In this document: positions 15,207 through 23,286 of the stretch, in pieces | Numbering within the stretch: position 1 is the first letter of the stretch | Layout of the letters: each line of letters opens with the position of its first letter | NCBI RefSeq assembly: GCF_013868055.1 | Contig: NZ_JACEOL010000020.1 | Location: forward strand, 1 to 38,539 | Length of the DNA stretch: 38,539 bases | Origin: Thermoactinomyces mirandus | Lineage (GTDB): Bacteria; Bacillota; Bacilli; Thermoactinomycetales; Thermoactinomycetaceae | Reading direction: 5' to 3' | Made by a program: the position numbers and the translations under genes | The notes under the pieces: model-generated | Seen by the model: the letters and a program-made list of their open reading frames with translations, nothing else | Database searches by the model: none | What the model was told of the DNA's origin: nothing

Positions 15207-16073
15207 TCACAATTCGTTTTTCGACAAATTTAACTTTGCCTGGTATTTCAATTCCAGCAATTCTTTCTCGTCCTTTGCTCTCTCACTGCGAATCCAGCGC
15301 ACCAGTACGGTGGAAATAGCGGTAATATAGACGATTTCCTGCATGATTTTCATAATCACGCCACCCAGTTGCTGGTCGTGAATCGGCGACAACAGAGGTA
15401 CCAATTGCGACATTTCTGCATAAGTATTAAATAATAGTTCATTCGTAAAGGTAATCATGGCACAGGCCGGCGTGAGCAAGACACCGTTTCCAAAAATAAG
15501 CGCCAATTTGAACAGGGGTTTCAATCGATCCATTTCAGGCACTGGCGCAACGATTGGCCACCACATGCAGAGTGCTGTAAACATCAAGATTACATGTGAC
15601 ACGTTATGTAGCGCCTCACTAGCCATGATCGTGTCAAATACAACCGGCACATGGTAAAAAGACATTGTTCCATTAAAAAGGAACAAGGTAAAAATAGGAC
15701 GCGTAAAAAAGGAAAGGATTGTTTTCATCATTCTGACACGCAGGATCAGGCGAAGTAAATAAGCCGGAAGCCCCAGCAACAAAAGCGGCGGTACCACAAA
15801 ATACAAAAAGGCCATTTGCAGCATATGCATGCTGAACATTTCATGAGCCAAAAGATTTAAAGGGCTTCCAAGGGAAAAATAATACAAAATCAAACCAGTC
15901 AGGAACACTGCCTTTTTCCATTCCTTAACCGGTTCCGCGTTTTTAAACCGGCAACGCACCGGTCCGGTAAGCAAAAGATAAGCAATTCCTGCCAGAAGAA
16001 AAACAAGATTCAACTGAAAATCCCAATTGCTGACATAGGCAAACAATTGGAGGAAAGTTTGTGATGCAGTCAT
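15207..16073 (-). CDS. ctaG: cytochrome c oxidase assembly factor CtaG
   Basis: A 288-residue membrane protein of the Bacillus CtaG/Caa3_CtaG family, with seven or so helices. Recognisable pieces are SPLNLLAHEMFSMHMLQMAF, FYHVPVVFDTIMASEALHNV, then SHVILMFTALCMWWPIV and PIHDQQLGGVIMKIMQE; the conserved histidines may handle copper. The family is needed for caa3-type oxidase assembly. ATG at 16073 is preferred because GGAGGGG is 4-5 nt upstream; a longer start at 16100 lacks one. No oxidase subunits lie in this window, so those genes must be elsewhere. Confidence 0.9.
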   Translation of the reverse strand: MTASQTFLQLFAYVSNWDFQLNLVFLLAGIAYLLLTGPVRCRFKNAEPVKEWKKAVFLTGLILYYFSLGSPLNLLAHEMFSMHMLQMAFLYFVVPPLLLLGLPAYLLRLILRVRMMKTILSFFTRPIFTLFLFNGTMSFYHVPVVFDTIMASEALHNVSHVILMFTALCMWWPIVAPVPEMDRLKPLFKLALIFGNGVLLTPACAMITFTNELLFNTYAEMSQLVPLLSPIHDQQLGGVIMKIMQEIVYITAISTVLVRWIRSERAKDEKELLELKYQAKLNLSKNEL

Positions 16074-16361
16074 GGAACCCCTCCAATAGACTGGAAACAA
16101 TCAGTTAGTCCAAATAATTTTTACTTGCTTTAATAATCATAACATATCGACAATAATTTTTCCTGATTTCCCTGCAAGCTGTTGATAATAATGGCAATTA
16201 ACAATAAATTTATTTTAAAAAATAAACGAAATCCCCCTGGGAAGCATGCAGGTTATCCTGATCAACAACTTTGGTGCCTTGCAACGGAAGATGCCGCCCC
16301 GATCCCTGCGCCGATAGCATTGGCGTCACCTTTACATTCCGGATTGCGCGCTTTCTCTGAT

Positions 16362-16397
16362 AAAACACCGATTCAGCCAAAACCGAATCGGTGTTTT
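16362..16397 (-). terminator. intrinsic terminator of the PhoU-like gene
   Basis: AAAACACCGATTC and GAATCGGTGTTTT form a perfect 13-base stem with a ten-base loop, just after the minus-strand stop at 16404. The stretch 16074-16361 between this and ctaG shows no convincing gene. Confidence 0.9.
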
Positions 16398-16403
16398 CGT
16401 GTC

Positions 16404-17021
16404 TCAAGCATATTTGATAATCATACTTTCAAATACATCGGCAATATCCTCCGCTGCATCAGTCGTTTTTTCCAGCCGCTCATAAATATCTTTCATTTTA
16501 ATCAGGGAAACCACATCCTGAGGATCAGCAAACAGGCTGCTTAGCGTTTCCCGCAACAGAACGTCAGCTTCTGTCTCCAATGAATTGATCTCAATAATGA
16601 TCCTGTGCAACGCTTCAAATTCCCGGTTGTTTAAGGATGTAAATGCATCCTGCAAATACTTGCAGATCTCAACCAGGATATCTGCAAACTTTATCAGAGA
16701 AGGGGTAGACTTGTCAATAAATACGCAGCGGGCCGCACATGCCTCGATCCCATCCATGATATCATCCAGATTTGTAACCAGATGAAAGATATCTTCACGA
16801 TCCATCGGGGCAAAATATTCCTTGTTTAACTGTTTGATCAGCAGTTGTGTATATTCGTCTCCCTTGGATTCCAGCAGCTTGATTTTTTTGCTGTATTTTT
16901 CCCTCTCCTCCAGATTTTCCACATTTTCACGAAACAGTTGGGCAGCTTCTGTGATCATTGATGTGATATCCGCCATGATTTGCAAGTATGAGTTCTTTCT
17001 GTTTCCGCGGTTCTTAAACAC
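16404..17021 (-). CDS. DUF47/PhoU-like phosphate transport accessory protein
   Basis: A 205-residue, wholly helical protein of the DUF47 (YkaA, PhoU-related) family, with EGD-like acidic repeats: KIKLLESKGDEYTQLLIKQL, EYFAPMDREDIFHLVTNLDD and INSLETEADVLLRETLSSLF. Aspartate/glutamate clusters bind metal in PhoU proteins. The family usually acts with a Pit-type phosphate or sulfate permease, which is absent here. GTG at 17021 (product starts VFKNRGNRKN) follows GGGGGAT by 6 nt and gives the family's usual N-terminus; the longer ATG at 17096 does not. Confidence 0.88.
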   Translation of the reverse strand: MFKNRGNRKNSYLQIMADITSMITEAAQLFRENVENLEEREKYSKKIKLLESKGDEYTQLLIKQLNKEYFAPMDREDIFHLVTNLDDIMDGIEACAARCVFIDKSTPSLIKFADILVEICKYLQDAFTSLNNREFEALHRIIIEINSLETEADVLLRETLSSLFADPQDVVSLIKMKDIYERLEKTTDAAEDIADVFESMIIKYA

Positions 17022-17226
17022 GAGTATATCCCCCAATAATACGATCTCGTTTTTGATTTCTTTACTAGTATACACTTTTTTCTGGCGCTTAGACACAGAT
17101 GAAATTATTCTTTAATACGTGAAATAGTTTTTCTTTGTATTTTCATATATGATAAAGGATAGCAAAATTTTTCTCACTTTTTTGTCACTATGTGGTTTTA
17201 TGTCATGAAACGAAAGGATAACGTAT

Positions 17227-18129
17227 ATGAATCGTTCCTTTTTTATTCTTGAACAGGCCCGGTTGGGAGAGAAAAAAATTCATCCCGTTCTCGTTCCGGT
17301 CATCGCATTGCTTTTCTTTTTTATTGGCGGAATGGGTGTATTTTTTCTGTCCCTTTTTCCTGTCCCATCCACTCTGTTCATGAACTGTGTCCTGATTCAC
17401 CTGAAATTGACTTTTTCTTTTGGAGGCACCACCCTTTTTGTATTTGCCTGGGTATACCTGGTTGAAAAAAGACCGGTTTCAACGATAGGTTTTACCAGGA
17501 AAGGGGCCCTTAAAAAATATATTGCCGGATGGATTTGGGGATTCTCGTTGATTTCGCTCCCTGTCCTCTTTCTTGTCATCACAGGTTTTCTTACCCTGGA
17601 TTTGGGAAAAATCAACCTGTCCCTTATTCTTATCCTGCTCATTTCGTTTATCTCTTTTGCTGTTCAAGGGGCTGCTGAAGAAATTGTTGTTCGCGGCTGG
17701 TTATTACCCGTAATGGCTGTTCGTTCCCCGCTTTGGGTTGCGGTAGTTACCTCCTTGCTCTTTTTTGCTGTCATGCACTTGTTAAACAATGATATAACAA
17801 TATTATCCTTTTTCAACATCATGCTGTTTGGGCTGTTTGCAATCGGACATGTATTGAATGAGGGAAGTTTATGGGGAATTTGTGCCATTCACTCCGTCTG
17901 GAATTGGGCACAAGGTTCCGTCTATGGATTTGCCATCAGCGGGCAGCGCCTGACCGAGCCACTCCTCAAGCCAACCGTCCACGGCCCTGATCTGATCCAT
18001 GGCGGTCCATTCGGTATCGAAGGCAGCATCTTCACCTCGATTGTACTTGGAATCGCCTCCTGGCTGGTATGGCGGAAAGCATTAAAGGCACCCAAAAAAT
18101 CAACTACCTTCCCTGGCCATGTGGCATGA
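17227..18129 (+). CDS. CPBP-family intramembrane glutamic endopeptidase (Abi/Rce1-like)
   Basis: A 300-residue polytopic protein with the three CPBP motifs: EEIVVRGW (151-158), the histidine of FFAVMHLLNN (H184), and IHSVWN (H222). Homologues are Rce1-type proteases involved in prenyl-protein or bacteriocin/peptide processing and immunity; the substrate here is unknown. ATG at 17227 follows AAAGGA. It is monocistronic. After the stop, positions 18130-18335 hold no convincing gene, only a 30-codon ORF starting in the ATGA overlap. Confidence 0.9.
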   Translation: MNRSFFILEQARLGEKKIHPVLVPVIALLFFFIGGMGVFFLSLFPVPSTLFMNCVLIHLKLTFSFGGTTLFVFAWVYLVEKRPVSTIGFTRKGALKKYIAGWIWGFSLISLPVLFLVITGFLTLDLGKINLSLILILLISFISFAVQGAAEEIVVRGWLLPVMAVRSPLWVAVVTSLLFFAVMHLLNNDITILSFFNIMLFGLFAIGHVLNEGSLWGICAIHSVWNWAQGSVYGFAISGQRLTEPLLKPTVHGPDLIHGGPFGIEGSIFTSIVLGIASWLVWRKALKAPKKSTTFPGHVA

Positions 18130-18335
18130 AACGCGTCCTTTCCAATATAACCTGGAATAGCCAATTGCCCATCTGGCTCCAACATGTTAACTGGATTGTA
18201 TGCCTACTTATTCACTGAAAGCCAAAAAATATAACAATTTTTTAATCAAGAGGCAATTAGAATAAGATAGGTTTGTTTCTGTGACGAAATATAGAAAGAT
18301 GCCGAAAGTGGAATGGCTCTGTTTTTAAAAGAGAC

Positions 18336-18373
18336 AAAAACTGCTACCCAGCAAAAAACAGGCAGCAGTTTTT
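18336..18373. terminator. bidirectional intrinsic terminator
   Basis: AAAAACTGCT (18336-18345) and AGCAGTTTTT (18364-18373) form a stem flanked by A and T runs. It separates the CPBP gene from the convergent flotillin remnant. Confidence 0.85.
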
Positions 18374-18418
18374 GTTCATATATTTATCTGGCGAAGCAGG
18401 TGATTTTCTGTTTTGGCT

Positions 18419-18690
18419 TTACTGTGTTATCAAGTCTTGGATCAGTTGATTCAGATCAATCCCGGAAACTTGTTTTACCATCTCCGGTGTCTGGGCCATC
18501 AGATTGGTTACATAATTACTTGCTTTGCTTGCTCCGCCTTCACGCGCTTTGGATGTCTGGATTTCCGTATCGCGAACTGCTTGTGCTTCGGCGATATCAG
18601 CATCCCGTTTAACGGCTGCGATTCGTGGACGTCCCAACGCTTCCAAATAACCATTTTTATCACGCACATCTTTAAAAGAAAAATCCATGG
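18419..18690 (-). pseudogene. flotillin (FloT/YuaG-like) remnant with large internal deletion
   Basis: The frame reads FKDVRDKNGYLEALGRPRIA then KRDADIAEAQAVRDTEIQTS, the end of the SPFH domain of FloT. It is joined to MAQTPEMVKQVSGIDLNQLI, the flotillin C-terminus. The N-terminal membrane hairpin, most of the SPFH domain and over 150 residues of EA-repeat coiled coil are missing. Reading frame is kept across the junction. Flotillins organise membrane microdomains; this product could not oligomerise normally. Confidence 0.85.
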
Positions 18691-18738
18691 CAATAAGACC
18701 CTGTATTGCTGGGTTATATTCAGTATCTTGTCGATTGA

Positions 18739-18911
18739 TCAATTGGATTTCTTGTTCATAATAAATAGTACAATCGCTAGTAAAAGAGAAATGGCCGCAC
18801 CGGTCCAACCAATTAATGGAGCATATTCCATTAAGGATTTTCCCCAAATAGTAAATGAAGCAAAGAATAAAGTTGCCATAATTAACAGAAAAACATAGTT
18901 ATTTTTTTCAT
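18739..18911 (-). pseudogene. small two-helix membrane protein with an N-terminal homopolymer frameshift
   Basis: A frame of about 57 codons encodes two transmembrane helices: NNYVFLLIMATLFFASFTIW, and later a GWTGAAISLLLAIVLFIM segment. A perfect GGAGG lies 8 nt before an ATG at 18911, but seven A residues follow that ATG and put it out of frame; eight would restore MKKNNYVFLL. The in-frame alternative is TTG at 18954, with no good ribosome binding site. It may be a pseudogene, a slippage-controlled gene or a sequencing error. Function is unknown; it lies upstream of the flotillin remnant. Confidence 0.55.
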
Positions 18912-19110
18912 TGCTTGAACCTCCAATATCTCTATAACCTTTCAGTACAGCCAATCTGAATGTACCACATAACGAACCTCTCTGATTTTATTTTTCTGCT
19001 TCCCGGATTACAGATGAGTGAAGGAATATATTATGGCATTCACAATAATTGTCGACAGGAGTTTTTGTGGAATGTTGATCAATCTAGTATAGTATGGTTA
19101 GGGAATTCAA

Positions 19111-19158
19111 AAAGGAGGTGAACACCGGCTCCGGAAATCTATCGGAAACGGTGTAACT
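19111..19158 (+). promoter_or_regulatory. deoD ribosome binding site with hairpin spacer
   Basis: A consensus AAAGGAGGTGA (19111-19121) lies about 40 nt before the deoD ATG, too far for normal initiation. Between them ACACCG (19122-19127) pairs with CGGTGT (19149-19154), and inside, TCCG (19130-19133) pairs with CGGA (19143-19146). When folded, the Shine-Dalgarno and ATG come within about 8 nt of single strand. This could be a structure-dependent ribosome binding site or switch. Confidence 0.65.
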
Positions 19159-19866
19159 ATGAGTGTTCATATTGGAGCAAAACAAGGTGAAATTGCAGAC
19201 AGAATTTTATTGCCAGGAGATCCTCTTCGCGCCAAGTATATTGCGGAAACCTTTCTGGAAGATGTCACCTGTTACAATGAAGTACGCGGAATGCTGGGCT
19301 TTACCGGTACATACAAAGGAACACGCGTTTCTGTACAAGGAACGGGAATGGGGGTGCCATCCATCTCAATTTATGTCAATGAGCTGATCCGGGAATACGG
19401 AGTCAAACAACTTATTCGCGTAGGCACGTGCGGGGCAATTCAGAAAGATGTGAAAATGCGCGATATGATTATTGCAATGACCTCCTGTACCGATTCCAAC
19501 ATAAACCGGCAGACTTTTCCCGGTTTTGACTTCGCTCCGTGCGCTGATTTCAATCTGTTGAAAAAGGCGTATGAAGCCGGCGTTGCCAAAAGCCTGCCGG
19601 TCCGGGTCGGAAACATCCTGACATCCGATGTCTTTTATCGGGACAATATGGATATGATAGAAAAATTGGGCAAATACGGAGTCCTGGCTGTCGAAATGGA
19701 AACTACGGCACTTTACACCCTTGCGGCAAAATTCCAGGCTCAGGCACTTTCCATTTTAACGGTCAGTGACCATATTTTTACCGGCGAAGAAACCACGGCA
19801 AAAGAACGGCAAACCACCTTTAATGACATGATCGCAATAGCGCTTGAAACTTGTGCCAAAGAGTAA
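19159..19866 (+). CDS. deoD: purine nucleoside phosphorylase DeoD
   Basis: A 235-residue hexameric-type purine nucleoside phosphorylase. N-terminal [20 protein letters not shown] with phosphate-binding [11 protein letters not shown], later [24 protein letters not shown], and the purine/ribose site VEMETTALY and SDHIFTGEE match DeoD. It cleaves (deoxy)ribonucleosides with phosphate for salvage. It stands alone, with no deoB, pdp or deoR beside it. Its translation start is unusual (see 19111-19158); no alternative in-frame start lies nearer the Shine-Dalgarno. Confidence 0.95.
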   Translation: MSVHIGAKQGEIADRILLPGDPLRAKYIAETFLEDVTCYNEVRGMLGFTGTYKGTRVSVQGTGMGVPSISIYVNELIREYGVKQLIRVGTCGAIQKDVKMRDMIIAMTSCTDSNINRQTFPGFDFAPCADFNLLKKAYEAGVAKSLPVRVGNILTSDVFYRDNMDMIEKLGKYGVLAVEMETTALYTLAAKFQAQALSILTVSDHIFTGEETTAKERQTTFNDMIAIALETCAKE

Positions 19867-20049
19867 TCCGGAAAGCCCACGCAAAAAATGAACCGAGCAA
19901 AAGTTTGTCCTGACGGATGAAATGAACCCAAAGTTGGCTACTCCAGCCACCCTATTAATGGAACAAAAAATTTGCACGAGACATCGAACCTGTTCGCCCA
20001 TAAGGTTGATTATACAAAGTAATTGTCCGCCTGCAAATGACCCAAAACC

Positions 20050-20076
20050 GCCTTTAACCAAGGGTTGGTTAAAGGC
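20050..20076. repeat. perfect 12-bp palindrome downstream of deoD
   Basis: GCCTTTAACCAA and TTGGTTAAAGGC flank a GGG loop. It lies 184 nt beyond the deoD stop and lacks a T-run on the plus strand; the minus strand has GGTTTTGG after it. It could be a weak terminator or part of the neighbouring decayed repeat. The rest of 19867-20455 has no convincing gene. Confidence 0.6.
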
Positions 20077-20113
20077 GAAACTTCTTCTCTGCTTCTTGTA
20101 AGGATTTTTAAAG

Positions 20114-20190
20114 GGTGTTTTTTTATTTGTTCTTGTGGTGGATTGGGTTATAGTTAATGTTTTTGTCTGTGAAGCAAACTTGTTTACAAT
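20114..20190. repeat. diverged repeat copy B (partner at 11313-11392)
   Basis: Same orientation and roughly three-quarters identical to copy A; the best-conserved block is GCAAACTTGTTTA versus GCAAACTGGTTTA. Read on the minus strand it gives NKFASQTKTLT, similar to NQFAAQTKPTL of copy A. Probably the edge of a vanished mobile element. Confidence 0.4.
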
Positions 20191-20391
20191 TATATCTTCA
20201 AGGCACATGTCTGACAAAATTTTAAAAAGAGTAATCATACTTTTTTATCAACCAATATTCCGATTATTTTTTATTATTTTGGAATTGGTGCTATGATGCA
20301 ATAGGCTTGGGCTGCTCGGTGTAAAGTAAAAAAGATATCAACCACAATCACAAACAGGCACTCATCAATTATGGAATCGCTGCAAAGCGGA

Positions 20392-20439
20392 AGCGTTCGC
20401 CGGAGGACACGGACAAACACCTTCCTTCAGGCGAACGCT
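20392..20439. repeat. REP-like extragenic palindrome
   Basis: AGCGTTCGCC (20392-20401) and GGCGAACGCT (20430-20439) form a perfect ten-base stem, with inner GGAGG/CCTTC pairing. It is GC-richer than its surroundings and lies just after the FAH gene stop. No T-run follows, so it looks more like an extragenic palindromic unit than a terminator. Confidence 0.55.
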
Positions 20440-20455
20440 AAAGTACCTTAAGCTT

Positions 20456-21085
20456 TTATTTTCCTATTCTGATGAAACATTCCCCCATTTTTTCGTCTTC
20501 CCAATACAGTTCCAAGTGGTCATGATCCTTAACTTTGCCGACACCGGCCGGGGTTCCGGTAAAAATAACATCCCCTTCTCCCAGACCAAAATGCTCTGCA
20601 CAATAGTCAATCAACTGCTGCGGAGAAAACAACATATCACTGATTTTCCCAAGTTGGACTCTTTCCCCGTTCTTGAATAGCGAAAAAGATTTCGTCAGGC
20701 ATTTTTCAAAGCCGGGAAACGGTCGAAACCTGGTAATGGCCGCCGAATTCCGGAAACCTTTGGCCAGCAGCCAGGGATGCCCTTTTTTCTTCAACTCACT
20801 TTGGACATCGCGCAGAGTAAAGTCTATCCCTAAAGCCATCTGGCCAACCACCTGATCAACAGACGTTCCTGCCGGTTTTGATTGGGAAATATACAAAATC
20901 CATTCCATTTCATAATGGACCTGGCCGCAATCACCCGGCAGAATGATTTCCTGTCCATTTGCTTTCACCACTGAACGGGTCGGTTTTAAAAAGACCAGCG
21001 GAAAATGAGGAACTTCATTTCCCAATTCTTCTGCGTGCAATCGATAATTTCTTCCGATGCAATAAATATTGCGAATTGTTTCCAT
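20456..21085 (-). CDS. fumarylacetoacetate hydrolase (FAH) family protein
   Basis: A 209-residue FAH-fold enzyme: NIYCIGRNYRLHAEELGN, the metal-binding glutamates in VHYEMEW, the third ligand in DFTLRDVQ, and the C-terminal GDVIFTGTPAGVGKV. These Mg-dependent enzymes cleave C-C bonds of acylpyruvates or decarboxylate oxaloacetate; which one cannot be told. It is close in size to YcgM/FAHD1-like acylpyruvases. ATG at 21085 follows GGGAGGAG. It is a single gene divergent from the YitT gene. Confidence 0.9.
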   Translation of the reverse strand: METIRNIYCIGRNYRLHAEELGNEVPHFPLVFLKPTRSVVKANGQEIILPGDCGQVHYEMEWILYISQSKPAGTSVDQVVGQMALGIDFTLRDVQSELKKKGHPWLLAKGFRNSAAITRFRPFPGFEKCLTKSFSLFKNGERVQLGKISDMLFSPQQLIDYCAEHFGLGEGDVIFTGTPAGVGKVKDHDHLELYWEDEKMGECFIRIGK

Positions 21086-21229
21086 ATGTAGTCTCCTCCC
21101 TTGTCGCTAATAAATTACCATATTGACGGGAAAAGAGAGAATAATTTTCAAGCCAGGATCACAAGGCATACTCCTTTCTCTTTCGGCGCAAATTAACCTT
21201 TACGGAAGCATGGACAAGGGGCGATACAC

Positions 21230-22114
21230 TTGATAACCGATACGGTTGAAACGAAAACACATAAAAGATGGTCCAAATGGCGCTTGGTGAAACATGCTTT
21301 GTTTATTCTGATTGGCGCGTCTCTGGTTGCCGTTGGACTTGAAATATTTCTTATTCCCAACCGGGTGATCGATGGCGGGATCGTGGGAATTTCAATCATT
21401 TTGTCCCACCTGTTTCATTTAAACCTCGGATTCCTGTTATTTCTCTTGAACCTCCCTTTTCTGTTTCTGGGTTACAAGCAAATCGGAAAAACCTTTGCTT
21501 TCTCCACATTTTACGGTGTAATCATCATGTCTGTCGGAACCAATTTGCTTCATCACATTCACCCGTTAACCGAGGATCCGCTGCTGGCAACCGTATTTGG
21601 CGGAATCATTCTGGGGATCGGTGTCGGTCTGGTCATCCGCTATGGCGGATCACTGGACGGCACGGAAATATTGGCGATCGTTTTTAACAACCGGTCGCCG
21701 TTGTCTGTCGGCCAGATTGTCCTGATCCTCAACATTTTTATTCTGGGAAGTGCCGGCTTTTTATTTGGTTGGGATCGGGCCATGTATTCCCTGATGGCCT
21801 ATTTTATCGCTTTCAAGATCATTGACACCACCATTGAAGGATTTAATCAGACCAAAGCCGTCTGGATTATCAGTGACAAACCGGAACCCCTCGGCGATTG
21901 CATCCTTCACCGGTTAGGACGCGGAGTCACCTATTTAAGCGGAGAAGGCGGCTACTCCGGTGAAGTCAAGAAAGTGATTTTTTGCGTGATCACCCGCCTG
22001 GAGGAAGCCAAGCTGAAAACGATCGTCGAAGATATTGACCGTGAAGCATTTCTTGCAATTGGAGACATCCACGATGTCCAGGGCGGCCGGTTTAAGAAGC
22101 GGGATATTCACTGA
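21230..22114 (+). CDS. YitT-family (DUF161/DUF2179) membrane protein
   Basis: A 294-residue protein with five or six hydrophobic segments (residues 20-190; GASLVAVGLEIFLIPNRVID, DGGIVGISIILSH, RYGGSLDGTEILAIV) followed by a cytoplasmic DUF2179 domain (GVTYLSGEGGYSG, VIFCVITRLEEAKLK, IGDIHDVQGGRFK). The family is widespread in Bacilli; role unknown, possibly transport. TTG start at 21230 follows AAGGGG. First gene of a plus-strand run of four. Confidence 0.9.
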   Translation: MITDTVETKTHKRWSKWRLVKHALFILIGASLVAVGLEIFLIPNRVIDGGIVGISIILSHLFHLNLGFLLFLLNLPFLFLGYKQIGKTFAFSTFYGVIIMSVGTNLLHHIHPLTEDPLLATVFGGIILGIGVGLVIRYGGSLDGTEILAIVFNNRSPLSVGQIVLILNIFILGSAGFLFGWDRAMYSLMAYFIAFKIIDTTIEGFNQTKAVWIISDKPEPLGDCILHRLGRGVTYLSGEGGYSGEVKKVIFCVITRLEEAKLKTIVEDIDREAFLAIGDIHDVQGGRFKKRDIH

Positions 22115-22185
22115 AAAACATGCATATTTTTCCACCCCGTTTGGAAAACTAACGTCTGCTTATCAAAAACAAGGGGTGAAAACGG

Positions 22186-23274
22186 ATGAACCATTTTGCA
22201 ATGGTTGGCGATTGGAAAAGAACACCGACATTGGAATATTTCGCAGAAGGCATCCAGGAAAAAATGGAAAAAAACGGTTATCAGCTGATAAAACCTGATT
22301 TTCCCGACCTTCAATTGGTACTCAACTTTGTTGACCCGAAACAGCCGAAACATTTCCGGCGTAAAGGAAACGGGACATTTGTGGTAACCATCACTGAATC
22401 AGACCAGCCTGCTTCCAGCATTCTTCACGCCGGATATCCGGTCCTGATCCGCTCGTTAGGCAATCTGATGATTTACATCGACCGTTCCGGCAATCCCGCC
22501 ACCACTCATTTCATTACCCTGGAACAGGGGTGTTATGCCCTTTCCGGTTCTGAGCAGGATAACCGGTATTTTCAGGAAGTCTTTGAACGTCTGCGTCCGT
22601 TAGCCACATCCCGCCTGGTCATCGACAATATTTTTCATCCCGATCTTCCCGATGAACTGTGGGAAGGTGATGAAATCAGCGAAAGCCTCTACCATGCCGG
22701 AAAAAAGCTGGATGAAATGAATTTGCTTCCGGCACCTTTTCCGATTCAGGAACTGCTGTCTCCCAAGGAATTCCGCCACATCAAGCGCCTGTACGGCATT
22801 GGCGGGCTGAGTTACGGCAACCTGAGCGCCCGGCAGGAAGAAAATCATTTCTGGATGAGCGCAAGTGGCGTAAATAAGGCGAATCTTCGTCAAATCGGGC
22901 GAGATATCTTATTGGTCAAAGGATATGATGAAGAGAAATCAGCCATGGAATTAAGCGTTCCTTCCAATGTGGAGCCCAAACGCGTCTCCGTGGATGCCAT
23001 CGAGCACTGGATGATTTATAATGAACATCCGGAAGTTGGCGCGATCGTTCACATCCATGCCTGGATGGAAGGCGTCCCTTCCACGGAAATCAACTATCCC
23101 TGTGGAACAGTGCAATTGGCTGAAGCGGTAGCCGACCTGGTTCGGGAAGCCGAAGACCCGGCCAGAGCAGTCATCGGTTTGAAAAATCACGGGCTCACGA
23201 TTACGGGAAGAAATTTGGAGGATATTTTTGAACGAATTGACGGAAAAATCATTCCACAGGTTCCGATGAGTTAA
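22186..23274 (+). CDS. class II aldolase/adducin-domain protein with long N-terminal domain
   Basis: A 362-residue protein. Residues about 185-355 are a class II aldolase/adducin domain: GGLSYGNLSAR, MSASGVNK, the metal histidines of VHIHAWM, and GLKNHGLTITG. The first 185 residues (GDWKRTPTLEYFAEGI... and HAGYPVLIRSLGNLMIYID) form a separate domain I do not recognise. Aldolases of this class act on fuculose or ribulose phosphates; the substrate here is unknown. ATG at 22186 follows AAGGGGTG. It is 71 nt after yitT and 12 nt before the SDR gene. Confidence 0.85.
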   Translation: MNHFAMVGDWKRTPTLEYFAEGIQEKMEKNGYQLIKPDFPDLQLVLNFVDPKQPKHFRRKGNGTFVVTITESDQPASSILHAGYPVLIRSLGNLMIYIDRSGNPATTHFITLEQGCYALSGSEQDNRYFQEVFERLRPLATSRLVIDNIFHPDLPDELWEGDEISESLYHAGKKLDEMNLLPAPFPIQELLSPKEFRHIKRLYGIGGLSYGNLSARQEENHFWMSASGVNKANLRQIGRDILLVKGYDEEKSAMELSVPSNVEPKRVSVDAIEHWMIYNEHPEVGAIVHIHAWMEGVPSTEINYPCGTVQLAEAVADLVREAEDPARAVIGLKNHGLTITGRNLEDIFERIDGKIIPQVPMS

Positions 23275-23286
23275 GGAGGCTTGCCG

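Noticed and set aside
18125..18220. 30-codon ORF starting in the ATGA overlap with the CPBP protease stop
   Set aside because: No ribosome binding site, no motif; chance cannot be excluded.
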